DNA of 7,605 nucleotides from Alphaproteobacteria bacterium (GTDB lineage Bacteria > Pseudomonadota > Alphaproteobacteria > Caulobacterales > Maricaulaceae): positions 1 to 7,605 of the forward strand of contig JAUIEH010000116.1 in the NCBI GenBank assembly GCA_030428405.1, in the 5' to 3' direction. This document shows positions 1-5,901 of the stretch, piece by piece (position 1 is the first letter of the stretch; each line of letters begins with the position of its first letter). The notes under the pieces were generated by a model that was given only the letters and a program-made list of their open reading frames with translations, ran no database searches and was not told where the DNA came from. Position numbers and translations under genes: made by a program.

Positions 1-1
1 T

Positions 2-2482
2 GCGCTCGCCGACGCCGGTCTCGAGCCGCCGCGCTGGTGCGCCGTCACGCCGCAAGCCTTTGATGCAAGCGTGTCGCCGCAACAGGCCGAGGCGATCATC
101 GCCGGCGACGCCGACGCCCTGGACGGCCTGAAGCTCGCCGAAGACGTGGCCGCGGCGATTTCGATGGCCGCGCGCACGCTGTCCCCCGACGGCGCGCCCA
201 TCGCGGTTCGCTCCTCGGCCGTCGATGAGGATGGGGCCGCAAGTTCCTTCGCCGGACAGCTCGACTCTTTTCTCAACGTTCCGCTCAATGAGGTTGCAGA
301 GCGGATCGCGGATGTCTGGCGCTCGGGCTTTTCGGCGCGCATCAGAGCCTACCGAGACGAGCGCAGGCTCGGCCCGCCTTCCCCGCCGGCGGTCATTTTA
401 CAGCGCATGGCCAAAGCCAGCGCCGCTGGCGTTGCGTTCAGCGTGGACCCGGTTTCGGGCGACGCCGACGTCGCCGTGGTCGCGGCGGTGCGCGGGCTTG
501 GCGATCGGCTCGTATCGGGCGAAGAAACCGGCGACGCCTACCGCGTTGATCAGGCAGGCGCGCTCATCGATGCGCGTCTGGATAGCGAAACCGCTGTTCT
601 CTCGCCGGAACAAGCCGGTGAAATCGCCGAACTCGCGCGTCGCGCGGAGGCCCATTTCGGAAGTCCCCAGGACATTGAGTGGGCGTATGCTGACGGCAAG
701 GCCGTATTGCTGCAGTCGCGGCCCATCACGACACTCACTTTGGGCGGCCTCACCCGCATTCTCTGGGATAACTCAAACATCGTTGAGAGCTATCCCGGCG
801 TCACGACGCCGCTCACATTCACGTTCGCCCGGCGCGCCTATTCGGCCGTGTACAAAGAACTCGCCAGCGTGCTCGGGGTCAGCGCAAAGCGCATTCAGTC
901 TGAAACGCGCGTCTTCGACAATATGATCGGCCTCGCCGACGGGCGCATCTACTATAATCTTCTCAACTGGTATCGCGCGCTCGCGCTTTTGCCCGGCTTT
1001 GCGCTTAATCGCAAAGCCATGGAGCAGATGATGGGCGTCGACCAGGCGCTGCCGCCCTCTCTTGCGGCCGAAGCGGCAAAACGTCCGCAGGCGGGTTTTT
1101 TCGGGCGCATGGCCGACGGCGCCGCGCTGGCGACAACGGCGACCAAACTGCTCGCAAAGCGCATCGGGCTGAAGCGCGCGGTCAATCGCTTTCATGCCCG
1201 CGTTGATGCAGCGCTTGCTGAAAGCCCGGACCTTACCAAAGTTTCGTATGACCGTCTGACGGCGGATTACCGGCGCCTGGAAGAGATATTGCTCACCGGC
1301 TGGACGCCGCCGTTGGTCAATGATCTGTGCTGCATGGCGGCCTTTGGCGCGGCCAAGCGCCTTTCCGGCAAATGGGCGGACGACGCCGACGGCGCGCATC
1401 TGAACTCGGCTTTAGTGGGGCGCGGCGGCGTCATCAGCGCAGAGCCCGCGCGCCGCATCATGGAAATGGGCCGCATGGTCGCGGCGGCCGATGACAGCCT
1501 CGCCGAGGCCCTGATCAGCGATCATCCCGAGCGCGCGCGCGCAGCGATTGCGGCCTATCCGGAAATCGCCGCCGCGCTGGACACCTATCTTGAGCGGTTC
1601 GGCGATCGATGCATGGCCGAATTGAAGCTCGAATCTGAAACGCTCAACGATGATCCGACCACGCTTTACCGCGCGATCGAGGCTGCCTCGCGTTCCGCGC
1701 CCGAAGTGCCCGAAGCCGCGATTGAGCGCGCAAACGACCCGCTCGACGCGCTCGCCGCGCGCGTCGATGGCCGATTCAAGCGCTTCCTCGTCAAGCGCGC
1801 CGCGCGTGAAGCCGCCGCGCGCATTCGCGATCGGGAGAATATGCGCTTTGAGCGCACGCGCGTTTTCGGACGTGTACGGCGCTTGTTCCTTGAAATGGGC
1901 GCACGGCTCGCCGCGGCGGGCAAACTCGATGAGCCGCGCGACGTCTTCTTCCTCACGTTCGATGAAACCATCGAAGCCGGCGATGGCGGACACCCGAACG
2001 AGCCGTTGAAAGAACTGGCCGCCGCGCGCGCAGCTGCATTTGAGCGTTTTACGCACGCCGCCCCGCCGCCGCGCCGGTTTGAAAGCGTCGGCGCTATCGG
2101 GCTCGGTCTGCGCGCGCCGGTACCGGCGCAAACGCAGCAAAGCGAGGCCGACGACCCGACGACGCGGACGGGGTTGGGATGCTGCCCCGGCGTCGTGCGC
2201 GGTCGCGCGCGGGTCGTGCGCGATCCCAAAGGCGTCACGCTTGATCCCGGTGATATTCTGGTGGCGGAGTTTACCGACCCCGGCTGGGTGACCTTGTTTG
2301 CGCAGGCCTCCGCCCTCGTCGTCGAGCGCGGTTCAATGCTTTCCCACTCAGCCATCGTGGCGCGTGAAATCGGGTTACCCGCGGTCGTGGGGCTTGCTGA
2401 CGCCTGCGCCTGGATAACTGACGGCGAAGAGATCGAAATTGACGGGTCAGCCGGCATCGTCCGACGGATCGCAGCGACATGA
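2..2482 (+). CDS. PEP-synthase/rifampicin-phosphotransferase-like dikinase, 5' partial
   Basis: The frame is open to the left edge and already encodes conserved family sequence before the first possible start (GTG at 71): visible residues 1-22, including EPPRWCAVTPQAF, match the 'VP.GF.VT..AF' segment near the N-terminus of PEP synthases. The true start is therefore upstream, and probably only a few tens of residues are missing from 826 visible ones. Numbering from base 2: the ATP-grasp domain carries RSSAVDED (70-77), SFAGQ (82-86), SPQDIEW and LQSRPIT (237-243). A middle domain begins at WDNSNIVESYPG (about 255), with GRIYYNLLNWY (314-324) and ERFGDRCMAELKLES (531-545). The C-terminal swivelling domain has the catalytic His in SMLSHSAIVARE (His782, codon 2345-2347). 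The protein ends after this domain and has no PEP-binding TIM barrel. That order matches rifampicin phosphotransferase rather than PEP synthase or PPDK. By family chemistry it should split ATP to AMP and phosphate and pass a phosphoryl group through His to a substrate held by the middle domain. The substrate is unknown. All key residues look intact, and the stop overlaps the next start. Confidence 0.88.
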   Translation, partial: ALADAGLEPPRWCAVTPQAFDASVSPQQAEAIIAGDADALDGLKLAEDVAAAISMAARTLSPDGAPIAVRSSAVDEDGAASSFAGQLDSFLNVPLNEVAERIADVWRSGFSARIRAYRDERRLGPPSPPAVILQRMAKASAAGVAFSVDPVSGDADVAVVAAVRGLGDRLVSGEETGDAYRVDQAGALIDARLDSETAVLSPEQAGEIAELARRAEAHFGSPQDIEWAYADGKAVLLQSRPITTLTLGGLTRILWDNSNIVESYPGVTTPLTFTFARRAYSAVYKELASVLGVSAKRIQSETRVFDNMIGLADGRIYYNLLNWYRALALLPGFALNRKAMEQMMGVDQALPPSLAAEAAKRPQAGFFGRMADGAALATTATKLLAKRIGLKRAVNRFHARVDAALAESPDLTKVSYDRLTADYRRLEEILLTGWTPPLVNDLCCMAAFGAAKRLSGKWADDADGAHLNSALVGRGGVISAEPARRIMEMGRMVAAADDSLAEALISDHPERARAAIAAYPEIAAALDTYLERFGDRCMAELKLESETLNDDPTTLYRAIEAASRSAPEVPEAAIERANDPLDALAARVDGRFKRFLVKRAAREAAARIRDRENMRFERTRVFGRVRRLFLEMGARLAAAGKLDEPRDVFFLTFDETIEAGDGGHPNEPLKELAAARAAAFERFTHAAPPPRRFESVGAIGLGLRAPVPAQTQQSEADDPTTRTGLGCCPGVVRGRARVVRDPKGVTLDPGDILVAEFTDPGWVTLFAQASALVVERGSMLSHSAIVAREIGLPAVVGLADACAWITDGEEIEIDGSAGIVRRIAAT
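2479..2482 (+). promoter_or_regulatory. ATGA stop/start overlap, phosphotransferase gene to BtaA-like gene
   Basis: The TGA of the first gene (2480-2482) lies within the ATG of the second (2479-2481). The upstream sequence has no strong Shine-Dalgarno match, only a weak ACGGA about ten bases away. Translation of the second gene is therefore likely to depend on ribosomes finishing the first. Confidence 0.8.
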
Positions 2483-3597
2483 GCGACGCAACACCGATTG
2501 AGGAACGCGCCGCGTTCGACCGTATACGTTACGCCCAATGCTGGGAAGACGCCGACATCCTCCTCGAGGCGCTCAATCTCGGCCCCGACAGCGTCGCCGT
2601 TTCGATTGCGTCTGCCGGCGACAACAGCTTTGCAATGCTGACGCGCGATGTCGCGCGGGTCATCGCGGTCGACCTGTCGCGCCCACAGCTTGCCTGTCTC
2701 GACCTGCGCCAAGCCGCCTATCGTTCGCTCGATCACGGCGAATTTCTTGAGCTTTACGGTGCGCGCGCAAGCGATCGCCGGCTCGGCCTTTACGCCGCCT
2801 GCCGTGCTGCGATGCGCGAGGACGTCCACCGCGCCTTCTGGGATCAGGCGACCGACGAACTTGAAAAGCGGGGCTTCGGCGGCGCCGGCAAGTTCGAGCG
2901 CTATTTCCGAATCTTCCGCACTCGTCTCTTGCCGCTGGTGCACAGTCGGCGAACCATCGAAGCGTTGTTCGAATCGCGCGACCACGCCGCCCGCGAGCGC
3001 TTCTATGAAGAGCGCTGGAACACGCTGCGCTGGCGCCTCCTGTTTCAGGTATTCTTTTCACGTCCTGTCATGGGATTATTGGGCCGCGACAAGGCGTTTT
3101 TTGATCATGTCGAGGGCGGACCGGTCGCCCATCTCATCGCGCGTACGCGCCACGCATTGGTCGAGCTCGAACCCGCGAACAACCCCTATCTAAGTTGGAT
3201 TTTGCGGGGAACCTTCGGCGACGCGATGCCGCTCGCCTTGCGCGAAGAACACTACGAGACGATCCGGTCGCGCTTGGACCGGCTGGAATGGCGCCTCGCT
3301 CCGCTGGAGGAAGCAGTCGATGCGCTCGGCGCTGAAGGCGTTCGTCCGAGCGCTTACAATCTCTCAGACATATTCGAATATATGACGCCGGAGACCTCTG
3401 CTGGGCTATTGAAGCGGCTGGCCGAAGCCGCAACACCGGGTGCACGGCTTGCCTATTGGAACATGATGGCGCCGCGCGCGCGTCCGGACGCGCTCGCCCA
3501 TCTGCTCATTCCAAGAAATGAAATTGCCGCGCAGCTGCATCATCAGGACAAGGCGTTTTTCTATTCAGCCTTCGTCGTCGAGGAGACCGCGCCATGA
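2479..3597 (+). CDS. DUF3419 / BtaA-like SAM:lipid 3-amino-3-carboxypropyltransferase
   Basis: A 372-residue protein of the DUF3419 family, whose studied member is BtaA of Rhodobacter (betaine-lipid synthesis). BtaA transfers the 3-amino-3-carboxypropyl group of S-adenosylmethionine to the sn-3 hydroxyl of diacylglycerol, releasing methylthioadenosine. Visible hallmarks are RYAQCWEDADILLEAL (17-32), the SAM-binding loop VSIASAGDNSFAML (41-54), the acidic end of the second strand and following helix VIAVDLSRPQLACLDLR (61-77), the conserved NLSDIFEYMTPE (294-305), AYWNMMAPR (325-333) and the C-terminal KAFFYSAFVVEE. Length is close to, but shorter than, Rhodobacter BtaA (about 417 residues). 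No signal peptide or membrane segment is seen, so it is probably cytoplasmic or membrane-associated. The start is the ATG of an ATGA overlap with the upstream gene; the reading begins with a normal family N-terminus. No BtaB-type N-methyltransferase follows, so betaine lipid is not the obvious product. The acceptor may be diacylglycerol or another lipid alcohol such as the substrate of the adjacent membrane kinase. Confidence 0.88.
   Translation: MSDATPIEERAAFDRIRYAQCWEDADILLEALNLGPDSVAVSIASAGDNSFAMLTRDVARVIAVDLSRPQLACLDLRQAAYRSLDHGEFLELYGARASDRRLGLYAACRAAMREDVHRAFWDQATDELEKRGFGGAGKFERYFRIFRTRLLPLVHSRRTIEALFESRDHAARERFYEERWNTLRWRLLFQVFFSRPVMGLLGRDKAFFDHVEGGPVAHLIARTRHALVELEPANNPYLSWILRGTFGDAMPLALREEHYETIRSRLDRLEWRLAPLEEAVDALGAEGVRPSAYNLSDIFEYMTPETSAGLLKRLAEAATPGARLAYWNMMAPRARPDALAHLLIPRNEIAAQLHHQDKAFFYSAFVVEETAP
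3581..3585 (+). promoter_or_regulatory. Shine-Dalgarno AGGAG before the membrane kinase gene
   Basis: AGGAG lies 8 bases before the ATG at 3594, inside the last codons of the BtaA-like gene. It is the one clear consensus ribosome binding site at a gene junction in this operon, and it fixes the kinase start. Confidence 0.8.
3594..3597 (+). promoter_or_regulatory. ATGA stop/start overlap, BtaA-like gene to membrane kinase gene
   Basis: The stop TGA (3595-3597) overlaps the start ATG (3594-3596). Together with the AGGAG just upstream, this allows both coupled and independent initiation. Confidence 0.8.
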
Positions 3598-4949
3598 TCG
3601 CGGCGGTCGCAGCGCTTGTCGTCATTGTCGGCTTCTTCGCGACCGCTTTCTTGCTGAGCTGGCTCAAGCGCACGGAGCGCATTCACGCCGAGATTGCGCG
3701 CAAGGGCCTTCACGTCGCAATGGGCCTGACCTGCCTCACCTTTCCTTGGGTGTTTCCCGACTGGCGCTGGTTTGCGTTCGCGTTCGGCGTGGTCGTCGCG
3801 GGCCTGATCGCGATGCGCGTCGCACCGCGTCTGATCGGCGGCGCAGGCGATGCGTTGCACGGCGTCTCGCGCGCCTCGGCGGGCGAGTTTTGCTTCGCGC
3901 TCGCCGTCGCCGGTCTCTATTTCTTCGCGCGCGGCGAACCGGTCGTATACGTAGCGCCCATCGCGGTTCTCACTGTCGCCGACGCGCTCGCCGCACTGAC
4001 CGGCGTGTTTTACGGCCGCGCGCGCTACGAAGCGCCCCAAGGCGGCGCCAAGACCTGGGAAGGCTCGGTCACTTTCTTCGTCGTCGCGTTTCTCGCAGTC
4101 CACATTCCAGTTCTTCTGTTAACGGATGTCAGCGAGCCGGCGAGCCTGTCGATTGCGTTATGCTTGGCGCTCCTCGCAACAGCGACCGAGGGCGCGTCGT
4201 GGCGCGGTCTCGACAATCTGTTCCTGCCGCTCGTTTTGGCATTGCACCTGGACGGCTTTTTGAACATTGGCCCGCGCGCGGGCGAGCCGTTTACGGCGTT
4301 CAACGCCAATCTCGTCATCGCCGGCTTGCTTATCGGCGCCTGGTTGCTCGGCCGCGCCAAGGCGATGCGCACCGATGCGCTCATGGCCATCGTGGTCTTC
4401 GGCTACACGCTGTTCGCAGCAGGCGGCTGGCCGATAGCCGCCATCGGCGCGACAACCGTCGCGGGTTTCTTGTTTGCGCGCCACATGCGGCCGGCCTTCG
4501 CGCGCCCGGCGCCGGATGCGGCTTCCGTCGCCGCGGTCGCTGCGCCCGCGACGTTTGCGGCGTTCCTCGCATCGCGTCTGTCGGAGATCGATTTGACGGC
4601 GGCCGGCGCGCTGGCCTTGGCCGCGAGCCTTGGCCTCATCTGGGGTGAAGCCATGGGCGCCAATTCGCGCAACCCTGCGCGCGCAGCAATCGCCGGCGTC
4701 ATCTGGGGCGGCGCGGGCGGATTGGCGATTGCGGCCGCCGCCAGCCTTCTCGCCGCCCTGCTCGGCGGACGCCCAGAGATTTGGATCATTTCACTCTGCC
4801 TTGGCGCCGGCGCGCTGTCCGGACTGGCGGGCGCCGACCGCGGCAGCCGCCGCGCCGCAATCGAGCGCCCGGTCATGCATCTCGCGCTCGGCGGCTTGTT
4901 CGGACTGATCGGCGCCGTTGTCAGCGCTGGCGCATGGGTCGCGCCATGA
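3594..4949 (+). CDS. Membrane lipid-alcohol kinase (dolichol/phytol/diacylglycerol kinase-like) with C-terminal membrane extension
   Basis: A very hydrophobic 451-residue protein. The N-terminal half carries the signature of the CTP-using dolichol kinase (Sec59), phytol kinase (VTE5) and yeast diacylglycerol kinase (Dgk1) group, related to CDP-diglyceride synthase. Signatures are ARKGLHV (35-41), VADALAALTG (128-137), GGAKTWEGSVTFF (150-162) and ATEGASWRGLDNLFLPL (197-213), holding the charged residues R36, D130, K153, E156, E199 and D207 that the family uses for nucleotide and metal. By family it phosphorylates a membrane alcohol with CTP, or possibly another nucleotide, at the inner membrane. 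About fourteen hydrophobic segments can be drawn, the first at residues 2-23. Residues from about 225 to 451 form a further block of helices rich in Ala and Gly, not needed in typical members of about 200-300 residues, and unassigned. The start ATG overlaps the preceding stop and has a good Shine-Dalgarno sequence 8 bases upstream. Automated pipelines may call it phosphatidate cytidylyltransferase. The substrate (prenol or diacylglycerol) cannot be told from sequence. Confidence 0.82.
   Translation: MIAAVAALVVIVGFFATAFLLSWLKRTERIHAEIARKGLHVAMGLTCLTFPWVFPDWRWFAFAFGVVVAGLIAMRVAPRLIGGAGDALHGVSRASAGEFCFALAVAGLYFFARGEPVVYVAPIAVLTVADALAALTGVFYGRARYEAPQGGAKTWEGSVTFFVVAFLAVHIPVLLLTDVSEPASLSIALCLALLATATEGASWRGLDNLFLPLVLALHLDGFLNIGPRAGEPFTAFNANLVIAGLLIGAWLLGRAKAMRTDALMAIVVFGYTLFAAGGWPIAAIGATTVAGFLFARHMRPAFARPAPDAASVAAVAAPATFAAFLASRLSEIDLTAAGALALAASLGLIWGEAMGANSRNPARAAIAGVIWGGAGGLAIAAAASLLAALLGGRPEIWIISLCLGAGALSGLAGADRGSRRAAIERPVMHLALGGLFGLIGAVVSAGAWVAP
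4946..4949 (+). promoter_or_regulatory. ATGA stop/start overlap, membrane kinase gene to GNAT gene
   Basis: TGA (4947-4949) overlaps ATG (4946-4948). No Shine-Dalgarno sequence is seen in the preceding 25 bases, which favours coupled re-initiation. An alternative in-frame ATG lies 12 bases upstream at 4934. Confidence 0.7.
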
Positions 4950-5899
4950 CCGCGTTTGCACCGTGGCGGCCAGAGGAGGATCTCGGCGTCCTGCCCCGCT
5001 ATTCAGAAGCCGAACGCGCGCTGGAGCGACCGCGCGAAGCCTTGCGTCTTAACGATGAGAGCGGCGCCGCTTTGGCATGCTGTGCGCTGTGGACTTCTGA
5101 CGAAATGCGCGATCCTGACGGCGTCGCCGTTGCACGCATCGGTCGCTACGCAGCCGTCGACAAAGAGGCTGGCGCACGCCTGCTCCGTCATGCCTGCACG
5201 CGTCTGTCCGCGTTGAGCGCAAAGCGCGTCGTTGGGCCAATGAACGGCTCAACCTGGCATACCTACCGTCTGGTCACGGACTTTGGCAAAGCCCCGCGCA
5301 TGCCGCTGGAGCCATGGACCACGTTCGAAGAGGTCGCTGCGTTCGAAGCAGCGGGATTTGCGCCTTGCGCTGAGTATGTCAGCGTCGAAACGGAGGCGCT
5401 CGCCTCTAGGGATGACGCGGAGACTGCTGCGCGCGAAGCGTCAAAGGCCGGCGTCACGCTCCGACCGCTCAGCGTTGACCGGTTCGACGCCGAACTCCGG
5501 GTCATGTACGCGGTCAGCGCAGCAGCCTTTGTGAACGCTGCTTATTCCAGCACCTTATCCGTGGACGAATTTCTGACGCTCTACCGGCCGGTCAAGCCAT
5601 TTTCTGAGCCGCGCTTCATTACGCTCGCGGAGCGCGACGGCGCGTGTGTCGGCTTCATCTTCTGCTTCCGTCATCCCGGCGCGCCGAGCCTCATCTTGAA
5701 GACGCTCGCCGTAGATCCCGACCTTCACGGCGCCGATGTCGGCAAAGCGCTGACGCTGCGTGCGATGGCTGCGGCGCGGGAGGCGGGATTGTCCTCGGTC
5801 ATTTTCGCAACCATGCATGCGTCCATCTTGTCGGCATCCTGGGCGAGCGAACGCGGCCGCATCATCCGGCGCTATGCGTTATTCGGGCGCGACCTTTGA
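4946..5899 (+). CDS. GNAT-like N-acyltransferase, two-part
   Basis: A 317-residue, soluble-looking protein that appears to belong to the GNAT superfamily. The C-terminal part (about 170-317) has the GNAT order: a strand TLRPLS (171-176), a central strand pair RFITLAERDGACVGFIFC (223-240), strand SLILKTLAVDP (248-258) followed by a degenerate acyl-CoA pyrophosphate loop HGADVGKAL (261-269), then helix and strand GLSSVIFATM (281-290) and the tail IIRRYALF. The N-terminal half has a second alpha/beta part with VVGPMNGSTWHTYRLVTD (95-112) and a 'GF....YVS' turn (138-146), a pattern seen in uncharacterised tandem-GNAT-like proteins. Family role is transfer of an acyl group to an amine; donor and acceptor are unknown. 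The ATG at 4946 is chosen because it forms an ATGA overlap with the upstream stop, as the two preceding genes do. An in-frame ATG at 4934 is an equally possible start and adds MGRA. Neither has a clear ribosome binding site, suggesting translation coupled to the upstream gene. The open frame back to 4781 is an overlap artefact. Confidence 0.72.
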   Translation: MTAFAPWRPEEDLGVLPRYSEAERALERPREALRLNDESGAALACCALWTSDEMRDPDGVAVARIGRYAAVDKEAGARLLRHACTRLSALSAKRVVGPMNGSTWHTYRLVTDFGKAPRMPLEPWTTFEEVAAFEAAGFAPCAEYVSVETEALASRDDAETAAREASKAGVTLRPLSVDRFDAELRVMYAVSAAAFVNAAYSSTLSVDEFLTLYRPVKPFSEPRFITLAERDGACVGFIFCFRHPGAPSLILKTLAVDPDLHGADVGKALTLRAMAAAREAGLSSVIFATMHASILSASWASERGRIIRRYALFGRDL

Positions 5900-5901
5900 T
5901 G
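5897..5901 (+). promoter_or_regulatory. TGATG stop/start overlap, GNAT gene to ligase gene
   Basis: The stop TGA (5897-5899) shares its last base with the start ATG (5899-5901). The upstream sequence lacks a recognisable Shine-Dalgarno, so coupled re-initiation is the likely mode. Confidence 0.75.

Noticed and set aside
71..73. GTG at 71 as the start of the first gene
   Set aside because: The frame is open to base 2 and the residues before 71 match the conserved N-terminal region of the family, so the gene begins upstream of the window.
1529..1542. Alternating GCGCGC runs, possible Z-DNA or hairpin
   Set aside because: Such runs are common throughout this GC-rich coding sequence and are explained by Ala/Arg codons.
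1666..2985. Long minus-strand open frame of 439 codons
   Set aside because: It crosses the junction of two well-supported plus-strand genes, is full of Arg, Ser and Ala runs, and shows no domain motif. It is a by-product of high GC.
3518..4648. Plus-strand open frame of 376 codons in another frame
   Set aside because: It overlaps the membrane kinase gene, is extremely Arg-rich and low in complexity, and has no recognisable motif.
4781..4945. Upstream extension of the GNAT gene
   Set aside because: It would overlap the kinase gene by about 170 bases and encodes Arg-rich sequence. The ATG at 4946 (or 4934) fits the operon's overlap pattern.
4972..4980. Strong Shine-Dalgarno-like AGAGGAGGA inside the GNAT gene
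   Set aside because: No in-frame ATG, GTG or TTG follows at a suitable distance. It simply encodes Pro-Glu-Glu-Asp.
5644..5898. Upstream extension of the ligase gene
   Set aside because: It lies inside the GNAT gene and is unlike any ANL N-terminus. The start at 5899 gives a normal family beginning.
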